The notes beneath the pieces were generated by a model. That model worked only from the letters and a program-made list of their open reading frames with translations, was not told the origin of the DNA and made no database searches. Both the position numbers and the translations under genes were made by a program. DNA of 42,056 bases from an uncultured Lachnospiraceae bacterium (GTDB taxonomy: Bacteria > Bacillota > Clostridia > Lachnospirales > Lachnospiraceae): the NCBI GenBank assembly GCA_947625875.1, contig CANQQG010000019.1, forward strand, positions 1 to 42,056. Reading direction: 5' to 3'. This document shows, piece by piece, positions 33,376 through 42,056 of the stretch. How positions within the stretch are numbered: the stretch's first letter is position 1; each line of letters begins with the position of its first letter.

Positions 33376-34590
33376 TCAGGCCCTCAACCGTCTTGCCCAT
33401 CCTCTCACTGCAAACGGCAGACACAAAACCCCAATCAGAACCGGGACAATCAGCAGCAAATACGGCGACCACACATACGTTCCAAAAATACAGAACGTAT
33501 TGGTACGGAAAATGTCAGCGCCGCTTCCCACCAATGGAATTAAGTCCAATGCCTTCTGTGCGCCATACGGCAGATACTCAGCAATCATCATCGATCCATA
33601 TACAACTGCCAAACTAAACAATAAAGCCAGCACATTGCTCCTTGTTTTAGCAGATATGAACATGATAACTCCTGCAAATCCGATTGCCCCTAAAAAAACA
33701 AATGCGTATTCGTAAATTTCCGCCTGCAGCATATTCACAGGCGCAATGGCAATCAGCTTTATTGTCTGAATCGGCATATCCCATCCGGCAGTTCCCAGGA
33801 AGAAAATCTGTGATACAATACTCCCCATCATAATTATTACAAAAAATTCTGTAGTAAATGATAAACCAGTACATATTTTTGCAAGGGCAATCTTCTTCCA
33901 TCCATTTCTTGTTGTTAAAACCAATGAACTCGTATTATCATGCCACTCTCCGGCAAATATTGATGACAAAGCAATTGCAAGGAACAGCGCCATTACAGTC
34001 CCCATATCTGCGATCATGCTGCCGAGAAGATTCGACCATCCTTCTGTCCATTCATATCGGAACGGCTTTTTTACCTCCGCATTTATCCGCAAAAGATAGT
34101 CCTTTTCTGCCCCAGTCTGACCATTGTTCTCTAAAAAATCCTCAAGGGCGCTCTGCCTTCTCTCATAAAAACCTGTCAGATTCTTCGGATTGACATAATC
34201 CATCATTGTTTCATAACGATCCGTTTCCAGAAGTTCCGGATACAAAGTTCCTAACCAGCCGTTGATTACATGGCAGTCCGTTTTTTCCCATTCACCGTCA
34301 ATGTCGGCTGCCTTAATCCCCTGATAATCCCTTACTAATTCCTGTAAGCTTTCATCTGTCAGCTCCCCGCCAAATTCCAATGAATATTCCTGTCTGTCCC
34401 TTATCATTCCATACCCGTCAAAGTTATTCCCAAAAGAGCTTGTGACGTCATCGGAACTTCCAAAACCAAACCACTGAAACGAGAGGATGCTTCCGAAAAT
34501 TACAATATAAACAAAACAGAGCAAAACACTGATCCTGACGCTCATTTTGCGCCATAACTTTTTATGCTCTGATAAAAATAATTCCATCAT
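33376..34590 (-). CDS. ABC-2 type transporter permease
   Basis: A 404-residue membrane protein. TM1 is at about 20-40, followed by a large extracytoplasmic region (about 42-175), then five or more membrane segments (starting near MIADMGTVMALFLAIALSSI) and a positively charged C-terminus. This is the layout of single-gene ABC-2 permeases that pair with a separate ATPase. It overlaps the ATPase gene by 4 bp. The substrate is unknown; such modules often export peptides or drugs. Confidence 0.88.
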   Translation of the reverse strand: MMELFLSEHKKLWRKMSVRISVLLCFVYIVIFGSILSFQWFGFGSSDDVTSSFGNNFDGYGMIRDRQEYSLEFGGELTDESLQELVRDYQGIKAADIDGEWEKTDCHVINGWLGTLYPELLETDRYETMMDYVNPKNLTGFYERRQSALEDFLENNGQTGAEKDYLLRINAEVKKPFRYEWTEGWSNLLGSMIADMGTVMALFLAIALSSIFAGEWHDNTSSLVLTTRNGWKKIALAKICTGLSFTTEFFVIIMMGSIVSQIFFLGTAGWDMPIQTIKLIAIAPVNMLQAEIYEYAFVFLGAIGFAGVIMFISAKTRSNVLALLFSLAVVYGSMMIAEYLPYGAQKALDLIPLVGSGADIFRTNTFCIFGTYVWSPYLLLIVPVLIGVLCLPFAVRGWARRLRA

Positions 34591-35465
34591 GATTCCACTC
34601 CTTCCTTTGCCGGAAAATAGTACAGATATAAATCTTCCAACGTAGGTTCACACAGAACCGCCCGCTCGCCGGGCTTATCGTCTGAAATAATCCGAAGCGC
34701 CACCCGCCCGTCCTCATGCCTTAAATTCGCAACGGTTGATTTTGCCTGCCATTTTTTTGCTTCCTCTGAAGACGCCTCCAGTTCCCATACTTTCCCTTCC
34801 GCTTTCCGAACCAGCTCCGGCACAGCGCCCTGCAATACAAATTTTCCCTGTTTCATAAGCAGGACTTCATCCGCGATTGCCTCAACATCAGAAACAATAT
34901 GCGTTGACAAAATAACAATTTTATCTCCGGCATAATCGGAAAGCAGGTTGCGGAACCGCACTCTTTCTTTCGGATCCAGCCCCGCTGTCGGCTCATCCAG
35001 TATCAGAACTTCCGGATGATTCAACAATGCCTGCGCAATTCCAACTCTCTGCTTCATGCCGCCGGAAAAAGTCTTTAGTTTCTTATTCGCTACATGGCTT
35101 AATCCTACCTTCTCCAATAATTTTCCCGCCCGTTTCCTGGCGATTTTCTTTGGTATCCCTTTCAGGGCAGAGATATACATTAAAAACTCCATTGCCGTAT
35201 AATTAGGGTAATACCCAAAATCCTGCGGAAGATAACCCAATATGTTTCTGTAATCTTCTCCCATAGAAATCACATCTTTCCCATCCAGAAGCGCCGCTCC
35301 GGAAGTCGCTTCCAAAATAGCGCACATCATCCGCATCAGCGTTGTCTTTCCCGCGCCATTCGCCCCCAAAAGGCCATATACGCCCGGACTCAGGGTTGCA
35401 CTGACACAATCTACTGCTATTTTGCTGCCATAATGCTTTGTCAATCTGTCAAGAGATAATTCCAT
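34587..35465 (-). CDS. ABC transporter ATP-binding protein
   Basis: A 292-residue ATPase of the CcmA/DrrA-type. Walker A GANGAGKTT, signature FSGGMKQRVGIAQAL, Walker B VLILDEPTAGLDP and the switch His in LSTHIVSD are all intact. The C-terminal 80 residues are a variable extension. The start overlaps the end of the upstream membrane-protein gene by 17 bp, and its own end overlaps the permease gene by 4 bp, so the three are translated as a unit. Confidence 0.95.
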   Translation of the reverse strand: MELSLDRLTKHYGSKIAVDCVSATLSPGVYGLLGANGAGKTTLMRMMCAILEATSGAALLDGKDVISMGEDYRNILGYLPQDFGYYPNYTAMEFLMYISALKGIPKKIARKRAGKLLEKVGLSHVANKKLKTFSGGMKQRVGIAQALLNHPEVLILDEPTAGLDPKERVRFRNLLSDYAGDKIVILSTHIVSDVEAIADEVLLMKQGKFVLQGAVPELVRKAEGKVWELEASSEEAKKWQAKSTVANLRHEDGRVALRIISDDKPGERAVLCEPTLEDLYLYYFPAKEGVES

Positions 35466-36234
35466 ACATTTTTCCTTCCTTTCTCACTGTTATAATAAAA
35501 TAAATTTCTTTTATGAAAAACGCTGCAAAAAATAAAAAAGCAACGATCCATATACCAAAAGCAGATGTGTCATACAGCCATGGAAAAGTTTTTGCCAGTA
35601 TGCCCCAGCAAACGCAGGAGCCAAGCGATATCGTCACACAGATCTGCATATTTTCTTTTCTGCGCAATCGAAGCTGGCGCAGCATACTGACCATACACAC
35701 CAGATAGGGAACCATGCAGTATAAAATAATCCGCCCGATTTCCCGGTAAGAATTTTGAAGATATGCCTCAAAAAAGACAAAAAACGTCATACAGATCAGA
35801 TCCGCGGCTCCGACCAGAATCAGCTTTGCCAGCACGATCTGCGAACCGGAAGCCCTTGTGGCCGCTTCTATCTCACACATTCCATAATATTGGCATTTGA
35901 ATATGGCCGGCATAACAGCCAGCACAAACAGCGGCATAAACGCAGGAATATAACCCGGATTGCCTGCTGATTGGTAAATTGCCACGCATACGATAAATAA
36001 CGCGGCCGCCTGCAATCCAAATATTGGCACTCCTTCAAAGCGGAAAATATCCGATAAATACTGCGCAAACCCTATCCGCGGCTCTTCCTGCGATCGTTTT
36101 GCTGATTTTTGTTCCCGCATAATTTCAGCGCATAATCTTACGGTTTCTTCCAACTTGGCGTCGCTAAGTTTCCCATGTTCCGTCTCCCGCTGTAAATACT
36201 GCCTCAAATGCTTTTTTAATTCTCTACCGCTCAT
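35449..36234 (-). CDS. Membrane protein of the ECF sigma/ABC operon, possible sigma regulator
   Basis: A 261-residue protein. The N-terminal 65 residues are charged and helical (MSGRELKKHLRQYLQRETEH and following), then about six membrane segments follow. It is encoded directly after an ECF sigma factor with a 4-bp overlap (ATGA), the place where an anti-sigma factor would be, but it lacks the zinc HxxxCxxC motif of common anti-sigma domains. It may instead be an accessory permease: its last part resembles ABC-2 helper proteins. I cannot decide between these. The start at 36234 follows AAAGGAG. Confidence 0.75.
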   Translation of the reverse strand: MSGRELKKHLRQYLQRETEHGKLSDAKLEETVRLCAEIMREQKSAKRSQEEPRIGFAQYLSDIFRFEGVPIFGLQAAALFIVCVAIYQSAGNPGYIPAFMPLFVLAVMPAIFKCQYYGMCEIEAATRASGSQIVLAKLILVGAADLICMTFFVFFEAYLQNSYREIGRIILYCMVPYLVCMVSMLRQLRLRRKENMQICVTISLGSCVCWGILAKTFPWLYDTSAFGIWIVAFLFFAAFFIKEIYFIITVRKEGKMYGIIS

Positions 36235-36740
36235 TTTCTTTTCTCCTTTCTCATGATTTTCAAAGCGTTTCTGACCCTGCTCTGCGCCGTTCTCATGTTG
36301 CATCCCGTCACTTTTGCGATTTCCCCAAACGAAAGCTCCGCCCCAAACCGCAAAACAACCGCTTCTCTTTGTTCCGGCGATAAAAGATTCAAAAGATCTT
36401 CTATCTCTGATTGAGCCTCTAACCGATGCAGCTCATCACAATCATCTCTGATTTCCTCTTCATTTTCCAAAAAACATTCTTTCATTTTCCGGCTTTCATC
36501 AATGCATAAATGACTGGCGATTGTATATAAATATGCCTTAAATTTCCTTTTTCCTTTATATCCCGACAGGTTCTGAAACAGCTTCAAAAAAGTTTCCTGC
36601 GTTAAATCTTCCGCTTTCTCCAGATTGAAACACTGTCTTTTACAATAACGTAAAACAGGCGTATAATAGCGTTTTATCAGTTCTTCAGCCGCTTTTTCAT
36701 CGCCAAACATGATCCGCTCCACTAACGCGTCATCCGTCAC
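36231..36740 (-). CDS. ECF-type RNA polymerase sigma factor
   Basis: A 169-residue sigma-70 family protein. Region 2 contains AEDLTQETFLKLFQNLSGYK and KFKAYLYTIASHLCIDESRK. Region 4 contains LSPEQREAVVLRFGAELSFGEIA and CNMRTAQSRVRNALK. The start is GTG at 36740 behind AAGGAG. It heads a four-gene unit with the membrane protein, ABC ATPase and permease, each joined by a short overlap, so it probably controls that transporter and itself. Confidence 0.94.
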   Translation of the reverse strand: MTDDALVERIMFGDEKAAEELIKRYYTPVLRYCKRQCFNLEKAEDLTQETFLKLFQNLSGYKGKRKFKAYLYTIASHLCIDESRKMKECFLENEEEIRDDCDELHRLEAQSEIEDLLNLLSPEQREAVVLRFGAELSFGEIAKVTGCNMRTAQSRVRNALKIMRKEKRK

Positions 36741-37061
36741 ACGCTATCAGCTCCTTCCCTGCAATGTCCACAGGCGTCATCCGCTCTCTATTATAATAAC
36801 GAATCAAATTCCCCAAATGATCAAAACTCTTTTATTTTTTTGTGTAAAACTCATTTTATCGAGTTATATTTGATTTTATTGGCAGCTGTTTTCAAATAAA
36901 AAAACAGCAGTAAAACCAGAATGTCCTACCGCCTGTTATGCCACTGTATGAGTGACGGTTATTTCGTTTTTCAATCACATTCCGTACCTGCGCAAATAAC
37001 TCCTTCTATTATCATTTCTTTTTATTCATTCCCTGTCACCTCATTTCTCATTGTGCAAAAT
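36741..37061. other. Intergenic region with ECF operon promoter
   Basis: About 320 bp. It holds the sigma-factor promoter (36790-36817) and an 8-bp stem GCTGTTTT/AAAACAGC (36885-36908) of unclear role. Short open frames without ribosome binding sites are present; none resembles a protein family I know. Confidence 0.5.
36790..36817 (-). promoter_or_regulatory. Promoter of the ECF sigma factor operon
   Basis: TATAAT (36790-36795, minus strand) with a weak TTTGGG at 16-bp spacing (36812-36817). About 50 bp before the GTG start. Confidence 0.45.
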
Positions 37062-39572
37062 TTAGATACTTCCCATTTTCAGTTCTTCAACAATTTCAAC
37101 TTTCTCCACACTACGCATTGAAAACAGCATTGCCGTCACCACTATAATGATAACCATTATGGCAGCGATTCCGTATACACCCCACTTGATATAAAACATA
37201 AACGGCGTCATTCCTTTTGCGATCAACGAATACATGATATAGTGGATCATCAGGCTCACTGGTATTGCAGACAGGAGCGACTTTACACCGTACAAGGCGG
37301 ATTCTAAAAGCAGCATTTTCTTCAAACCGGCAGCCGTCATGCCGACAGAACGCAGCGCCGCGAACTCCTTTCTGCGCACATGGATGGTATTTGCGATCGT
37401 ATTACAGACATTCAATCCAATAATCATTGTCATTAAGACCGTAAAAATGCAGACCATCATTTTGAGGAGCGTATAGATCTGCCGGGAATTTTCCGTTGCC
37501 TTTGCCACATCAAATACCTGAAAAAATCCCATATCCGCCAGACATTCCGCGACCTGTTCGTGCTGTGGGGCGTCAATCGCAAGTTCCATATAAGTATCGC
37601 CGTCCAGCAGCCAGTCAAAATAAGTGATTGGAACGATCAGGACTGCCCTGTCCCGGACAAATTGTGACGAAAGATTCGCGTTATTGCCATTCACAACATC
37701 CCAAACGATCACCGTTTTTCGGTTATCACTGTATTCCAGTTCGATCTCACATCCTCTTTCAAGCAAAAAAGGAGAACCGATCACAACACGACCGGGGGAG
37801 GCGCCGTAATTTCCGGTTGCGCTGTTGAGCAGTATGCCATGATCTGATCCGGCGTCATACGCCGCATGATCAATGTTGTTTTCTTCGCAGAGAGCGTCTA
37901 AATGTTCTTCATCCATACCCACAACGTATAATTCCGCAAGATTGCCATTGATAAAATACCCCGCCATGTCAGGATTGATGGATGCTTCCTCAAATGTGGC
38001 GGTCATATACCGGGATATCCGGTATGAGATATCCGCCGACAAGCCCTCATCAGAGATTGCTTTTACGGCCCCCGATAGATCCTTATAGGGAATCACAGCC
38101 TCGACATCCGTATAGCTCGAGCCATCTTCTTTCATGTCCATAGATGTCTGGAAAAGCATAAAATCCGAAAAACTGTACAGGGACAGCCCGAGGACAACCG
38201 CCAAAAAAATGGACATTGTGACAGCATGAAACCGTTTTGGATTACGGTGAATATTTTTGGAAGCCAACGCGCCATATATTCCGAAAAAGACAGACATTCC
38301 TTTTCCACGAGGAAGCTTTTTCCGCTTGATCTGATACACATTTGACTGCTTCAATGTGTCGATCACTGTAACTTTTGAGGCAATTCTTCCCGGAGCCTGG
38401 CAGGCAAAGAGCAGGGAAACAATCCCCGAAACGCCTCCCAGAAGAAGAACCATCCAATGTATATGCATATTCAGTTCAAGCGCGCCAAAAGTAAAAACGG
38501 TTTCAAAAGAAATCCGTATCATTGCCAGAACAGCAGCGGTCAATCCCACGCCAAATAGCAAGCCAAGTGGAATCCCTGCCACGCCAAGAAGAAAAGCTTC
38601 TATGGTCACGCTGGCTTTTTTCTGTCTGCCGGTAGCGCCGATACTTGCAAGCATACCAAGCTGTTTGACGCGTTCCTGCAAAGAGATGGAAAGGACATTG
38701 CTGATCATTGCCGCGCAGGCAGCCATCAGCAAGAAAATAACCGCGCTGACAGCCGCAAGGATCTTTACGGCGCCTTTGCCACCCGTAACGCCATGATATA
38801 AAAGCAGCTCCGAATGAAATGCCAACGCCCGGCCTCCAACCGCTTTTGCATTTTCCTCCGCTTCAGCGTATACAGACCTGGATATATGACCGCATTTAAC
38901 AAATGCTGATAAAGCGCTTCCGTCGTTGCCAATTCCACTATAAGCATTGAACGCACCGGCTATTTTTGATTCGTTCATTTCTGACACGATACCGACAATG
39001 GTATATGTCTTCTCCGCATTTCGGTGAAAGCTTTCCCGTTCCCCGAGAAAATTTACCAATCCATACAATTCTGTATCGATCTCATCCCACACCCGCATAC
39101 CGAGGGAAAGCCGTATGGTATCGCCAACGGAAAATGCCAGTCCGTTATCTTCGATAAAATCCTGCGTCAGAATAATCTCATTTTCATTTATCGGGAATCG
39201 TCCCTTCAACAAATATTGTTCCAGAGAAAAGTTTTCGACAAATGCGTCATCGATCTCCGCAACGGCAAGCAGTGTCCGGTTAGAAGGTTCGCCGTAAAAA
39301 CTGCTTCCGGCAAAACGAAACAGCGAAACATCTTCGACATTTTTCTCCCGCATGAGTTTTTCCGCCTGCTGCTGTGATGTGAGTTCCATACGATACGCAT
39401 AATCGCCGCCATACATCTTTTCTTTCTCCTGCAAAAACCGAAGCATCGACCAGCCGCCGCACAAAACAGCCGTCATCATGCCCACCGAAAGGATCATGAC
39501 GCAGACGGTAAGAAGGGTGCGTTTCCTGTTTTGTTTCAAGGTTTTTAATGTAAGTGCGAACATCATCTCCAT
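37062..39572 (-). CDS. FtsX-family ABC transporter permease (MacB/antimicrobial peptide type)
   Basis: An 836-residue permease with two FtsX-like halves. TM1 is at about 19-40, an extracytoplasmic domain at about 42-265, three membrane segments between about 268 and 395, a cytoplasmic link, another membrane segment near 450, a second extracytoplasmic domain (about 475-690) and three final segments. It ends in EIVEELKMGSI. Such permeases with a LolD/MacB ATPase remove or sense antimicrobial peptides or handle lipoproteins; they act mechanically rather than as channels. Its ATG overlaps the stop of the ATPase gene by one base. A two-component system lies directly upstream. Confidence 0.9.
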   Translation of the reverse strand: MEMMFALTLKTLKQNRKRTLLTVCVMILSVGMMTAVLCGGWSMLRFLQEKEKMYGGDYAYRMELTSQQQAEKLMREKNVEDVSLFRFAGSSFYGEPSNRTLLAVAEIDDAFVENFSLEQYLLKGRFPINENEIILTQDFIEDNGLAFSVGDTIRLSLGMRVWDEIDTELYGLVNFLGERESFHRNAEKTYTIVGIVSEMNESKIAGAFNAYSGIGNDGSALSAFVKCGHISRSVYAEAEENAKAVGGRALAFHSELLLYHGVTGGKGAVKILAAVSAVIFLLMAACAAMISNVLSISLQERVKQLGMLASIGATGRQKKASVTIEAFLLGVAGIPLGLLFGVGLTAAVLAMIRISFETVFTFGALELNMHIHWMVLLLGGVSGIVSLLFACQAPGRIASKVTVIDTLKQSNVYQIKRKKLPRGKGMSVFFGIYGALASKNIHRNPKRFHAVTMSIFLAVVLGLSLYSFSDFMLFQTSMDMKEDGSSYTDVEAVIPYKDLSGAVKAISDEGLSADISYRISRYMTATFEEASINPDMAGYFINGNLAELYVVGMDEEHLDALCEENNIDHAAYDAGSDHGILLNSATGNYGASPGRVVIGSPFLLERGCEIELEYSDNRKTVIVWDVVNGNNANLSSQFVRDRAVLIVPITYFDWLLDGDTYMELAIDAPQHEQVAECLADMGFFQVFDVAKATENSRQIYTLLKMMVCIFTVLMTMIIGLNVCNTIANTIHVRRKEFAALRSVGMTAAGLKKMLLLESALYGVKSLLSAIPVSLMIHYIMYSLIAKGMTPFMFYIKWGVYGIAAIMVIIIVVTAMLFSMRSVEKVEIVEELKMGSI

Positions 39573-40252
39573 CAGCGAATCACCTCATCCCGAATAAGCG
39601 CGCCGTCCTGAATTTCCAAAATCCGATCCGCCTGCAATGCGATCTCCCGGTCATGGGTGATCAGAATGATGGTCTGCTTGTAGGTTTTATTGGACGTTTC
39701 CAAAAGCTGCATGATCTCCTGTGTGTTTTTCGTATCCAGGTTGCCGGTCGGTTCATCCGCCAAAAGAATGGCAGGCGCGTTCATAAGCGCGCGACCAATC
39801 GCCACGCGCTGTTGCTGCCCTCCGGAAAGCTGGCCCGGCAAATGCTTTCTGCGCTTTGCCAGCCCCAGTGCCTGCAGCAATCCCGCCAAACGCTTTTTGT
39901 TTATCTTTCGTCCATCCAGCCGGACGGGCAGTGTCATATTTTCCTCTACATTCAAAACCGGAATCAGGTTATAGAATTGATAGATCAGCCCCACCTGCCG
40001 TCTGCGGAACACCGCAAGCTGGTCTTCCGTCCGCTCATATACGCTTTGCCCGTCTACGAACACTTCACCGGACGTCGGGCGGTCAATCCCGCCAAGGATA
40101 TGCAGCAAAGTGGATTTACCCGAACCCGATGCGCCGATGATGGCGACAAATTCTCCCTTTTGTACGGAAAACGAAATATCCGTCAGGGCATTTACGGCAG
40201 TGTCGCCGGTATCGTATGTCTTGCAGACATTTTCAACCCTTAAAATTTCCAT
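39572..40252 (-). CDS. MacB/LolD-family ABC transporter ATP-binding protein
   Basis: A 226-residue ATPase. Walker [12 protein letters not shown], signature [15 protein letters not shown], Walker [13 protein letters not shown], and the switch His in LITHDREIA. This is the family that works with FtsX-type permeases. The start at 40252 follows GGAGG with 8-nt spacing; the open frame extends 26 codons further up through the promoter region and that part is not coding. It partners the permease that overlaps its stop. Confidence 0.95.
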   Translation of the reverse strand: MEILRVENVCKTYDTGDTAVNALTDISFSVQKGEFVAIIGASGSGKSTLLHILGGIDRPTSGEVFVDGQSVYERTEDQLAVFRRRQVGLIYQFYNLIPVLNVEENMTLPVRLDGRKINKKRLAGLLQALGLAKRRKHLPGQLSGGQQQRVAIGRALMNAPAILLADEPTGNLDTKNTQEIMQLLETSNKTYKQTIILITHDREIALQADRILEIQDGALIRDEVIR

Positions 40253-40332
40253 CGTTTGATCCTCCGTAAGTAATTTCGTATCATAGATTCGGGACAGCTT
40301 TCGCCGACATCTTCTTATCCCATCTGGCATAG

Positions 40333-40375
40333 ATGATAACAGTTCAAAGTGACGCTGGCATTACTATTTCATTAC
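40333..40375 (-). promoter_or_regulatory. Activator-type promoter of the transporter genes with OmpR-family direct repeats
   Basis: On the minus strand GTAATG-N5-GTAATG (40359-40375, repeat spacing 11 bp) overlaps the weak -35 position, with TATCAT as -10 (40333-40338). The layout fits activation by an OmpR-family response regulator, which is encoded next door. Confidence 0.55.
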
Positions 40376-40389
40376 AAAAATGTCACTTT
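40346..40389. repeat. Inverted repeat framing the regulator site
   Basis: AAAGTGAC (40346-40353) and GTCACTTT (40382-40389) are perfect 8-bp complements separated by 28 bp. They enclose the GTAATG direct repeats between the kinase and ATPase genes. Confidence 0.5.
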
Positions 40390-40391
40390 AC

Positions 40392-40417
40392 AAAAAAGGA
40401 ACCGCGTCAGGCGATCC
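40392..40417 (-). terminator. Rho-independent terminator at the end of the kinase gene
   Basis: On the minus strand GGATCGC, loop CTGAC, GCGGTTCC, then TTTTTT. The stem has one internal mismatch/bulge. The kinase stop codon lies in the loop region, so the transporter genes need their own promoter. Confidence 0.65.
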
Positions 40418-41414
40418 CTTTATAAAAGCAAATCGTAAATTTTGCCCCCTCCGGTATTTGGTTTTCAACGGCAATCGTCCCATTCTGCTGCGCAAGGATC
40501 GTTTTCGCTAACGATAGACCAATCCCAACGCCATTTTTACCGGAATTTTTCCCGCGGTAAAAACGCTCGAACAAATGCGGAATATCTTCGCTCGGAATCC
40601 CGCTTCCATTATCCATAATATATAGTTTCACGTACATCGCATTTTCTTCCGCGCCGATCGTGATCTGCCCGCCGGGCGGTGTGCTTTCTATACAATTTTT
40701 TATAACATTCGACAGTGCTTCCGCAAGCCACTTGATATCCCCGCATAACCGAATTTCTGACAAATCAGAAATACGCATGGTAATATTTTTAATATCGAGC
40801 GTTACGTCAAAGGCTGCGGTTGCCTGCTGAACCAATTCTCCCACAGAGAAAGTTTTATTCTCAAACTCGATCGTCCCGGCATCCAGACGCGACAATTTCA
40901 ATAAGACGGCGATCAGCCATTCCATGCGTGACAACAGACTCAACTGTTCCTGTAACAGAACAGACCGTTGTTCCTCGTCAGTGCCTTCCTGCGCGAGGGC
41001 AGCGTTTAATATTTCAAGGGAAGTTAATGGCGTCTTTAATTGGTGGGAAATATCTGCCAGAGAATCCGCCAGATAATTTTTATCTTTTCGCAACTGTTCG
41101 GACTGTTCCAAAAGACGCAGCGTCATCTTTGAAATCTCATTTCCCAGGACCGCCAGCTCGCCCTCGATATAATCATCAAAACGGATGTTTTCTTCCCCAT
41201 GTAACAGTCTGTCAATGTCCTGGCTTAAAGAAGAAATTTTCTCATAGCGCCGGCAGGTGAAAACCAATGAGACGCCGCTGACCATGCAGCCGGTCAAAAA
41301 AGGGAGCCAGCAAAACGCTCTGCAAAAGAAAAAGCCTGAAATACCGCTTATGACCGTAATGACGCCGCATAGTCTTATCTGTGATCGGACATCCTTATTT
41401 CGCAGAAAATCCAT
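40407..41414 (-). CDS. Intramembrane-sensing histidine kinase (BceS-like)
   Basis: A 335-residue sensor kinase. Two closely spaced membrane helices (about 14-33 and 37-55) leave almost no extracellular loop, the mark of intramembrane-sensing kinases that receive their signal from an ABC transporter. HisKA has H124 in DISHQLKTPLTSLE; the HATPase has NVIKNCIE, DNGSGIP and a GVGIGLSLAK loop. The ATG at 41414 follows the regulator stop by one base. The FtsX-type transporter encoded downstream is the likely partner. Confidence 0.92.
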   Translation of the reverse strand: MDFLRNKDVRSQIRLCGVITVISGISGFFFCRAFCWLPFLTGCMVSGVSLVFTCRRYEKISSLSQDIDRLLHGEENIRFDDYIEGELAVLGNEISKMTLRLLEQSEQLRKDKNYLADSLADISHQLKTPLTSLEILNAALAQEGTDEEQRSVLLQEQLSLLSRMEWLIAVLLKLSRLDAGTIEFENKTFSVGELVQQATAAFDVTLDIKNITMRISDLSEIRLCGDIKWLAEALSNVIKNCIESTPPGGQITIGAEENAMYVKLYIMDNGSGIPSEDIPHLFERFYRGKNSGKNGVGIGLSLAKTILAQQNGTIAVENQIPEGAKFTICFYKGIA

Positions 41415-41415
41415 A

Positions 41416-42056
41416 CTATTCACCCGCCTTATATCCAAGCCCGCGAACCGTCAGAAGGATCTCCGGCTCCTGCGGATTCGTTTCTATTTTATCCCGCAGT
41501 CTTTTGATATAAACCGTTAATGTATTGTCATTGATAAATTCGCCTGTGGCGTCCCAGATCATTTCAAGGAGTTTTTTTCTCGAAAAAACGACTCCCGGAT
41601 TCTGTAAAAATACCAGCAGCAGACGGTATTCCAGCGCCGAGAGGAATATCTCTGTATTATCTTTGCGAACAACCGCTTTTTTTACGTCGATCGTAATATC
41701 TTTACAGGCAAGATATTCGTTCTTTCCATTCGCCCTGCGCAGAACCGCACTGATTCTTGCCAGTAATTCTCTCGGACGGAATGGCTTGCAGATATAATCA
41801 TCCGCTCCCAGTTCCAGCCCGCTGACCACACTAAATTCATCATCATCGGCGGTCAAAAAAATGATCGGAATATCTTTTTGGCTTTTCATCGCGGAACAAA
41901 TGCTGAATCCATTTCCGTCATGCAGCGAAATATCCAAAAGCACAATGTCATATTGCCTCTGAGCAATTTTTTCCAAAGCAGTTCGCTGACCATCTGCGCC
42001 ATCAATCAAATAACCTTCCTTTTTCATAAATACAGTGAGCGAGGAAACAATATCCG
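41416..42056 (-). CDS. OmpR-family response regulator (N-terminus beyond window end)
   Basis: The C-terminal 213 residues of a receiver plus winged-helix regulator. The frame runs off the right edge (DIVSSLTVFMKKEGYLIDG is still readable), so about 12-20 residues including the acidic pair are missing. The phosphoacceptor Asp is in IVLLDISLHDGNG, with the conserved LTAD and KPF. The DNA-binding part ends NTLTVYIKRLRDKIE and VRGLGYKAGE. It pairs with the kinase one base downstream and probably binds the GTAATG repeats before the ATPase gene. Confidence 0.93.
   Translation of the reverse strand, partial: DIVSSLTVFMKKEGYLIDGADGQRTALEKIAQRQYDIVLLDISLHDGNGFSICSAMKSQKDIPIIFLTADDDEFSVVSGLELGADDYICKPFRPRELLARISAVLRRANGKNEYLACKDITIDVKKAVVRKDNTEIFLSALEYRLLLVFLQNPGVVFSRKKLLEMIWDATGEFINDNTLTVYIKRLRDKIETNPQEPEILLTVRGLGYKAGE

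Noticed and set aside
36885..36908. Stem GCTGTTTT/AAAACAGC as a terminator for the FtsX-type permease gene
   Set aside because: It lies about 150 bp away and has no T-run directly after the stem on the minus strand.
36921..37061. Short peptide-like frames downstream of the FtsX-type permease
   Set aside because: They have no ribosome binding site and do not extend to a recognisable domain; treated as intergenic.
1..42056. CRISPR arrays, tRNA, rRNA genes and intact insertion sequences
   Set aside because: Looked for regular spaced repeats, cloverleaf ends and transposase motifs on both strands; none was seen.

Overview
The window looks like a chromosomal segment of an anaerobic gut-type clostridium, most likely Lachnospiraceae (Bacillota). 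The hprK, murB, rapZ and whiA block is Bacillota-specific. GH94 phosphorylases, SGNH acetylesterases of CE2/CE17 type and solute-binding lipoproteins are typical of plant-glycan users in that family. Nearly all genes lie on the minus strand. The backbone (about 1-22.5 kb) is GC-rich in third codon positions, while about 25.7-33.3 kb is visibly AT-rich and holds defence genes.

Layout. (1) 1-6.4 kb is a minus-strand sugar operon: a sugar-binding lipoprotein, a chemoreceptor with a carbohydrate-binding-module-like insertion in its sensor domain, and two GH94 phosphorylases (the second cut by the window edge). An AraC regulator is divergent at 6.6-7.3 kb. (2) 7.4-19.95 kb is one colinear run of ten genes from a good promoter before hprK to a bidirectional terminator at 7.4 kb: hprK, M18 aminopeptidase, murB, rapZ, whiA, a lipid kinase, then a phosphorelay made of a soluble HPt-bearing hybrid kinase, a single-domain receiver, a 1267-residue hybrid kinase with two extracellular sensor modules, and another single-domain receiver. 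No DNA-binding output is encoded. (3) 20.3-22.6 kb is a two-gene SGNH acetylesterase operon with repeated operator-like sites. (4) 22.8-25.7 kb holds an AT-rich orphan ORF and the peroxiredoxin AhpC with a permuted AhpF-like reductase. (5) 25.7-33.3 kb is a defence island: an ABC ATPase remnant, an AIPR protein, an AlwI-family type IIS endonuclease, a fused double adenine methyltransferase, a small controller-like HTH protein, a further methyltransferase that lacks a normal start codon, and an excisionase-like remnant at the far edge. (6) 33.4-36.7 kb is an ECF sigma factor operon with a membrane protein and an ABC-2 transporter. (7) 37-42 kb is an antimicrobial-peptide-type module: response regulator, short intramembrane-sensing kinase, MacB-type ATPase and FtsX-type permease, with a direct-repeat regulator site before the transporter genes.

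How the parts work together. Region 1 appears to couple glycan sensing (binding protein and chemoreceptor) to intracellular phosphorolysis of beta-glucosides. Region 3 could remove acetyl groups from imported oligosaccharides. Region 2 links carbon-control and cell-wall housekeeping genes to a multistep phosphorelay whose output lies elsewhere. Region 5 is a restriction-modification locus with an AIPR partner, and the two remnants at its edges suggest recombination. Starts were chosen by visible ribosome binding sites; family assignments come from motif recognition, with no database search.
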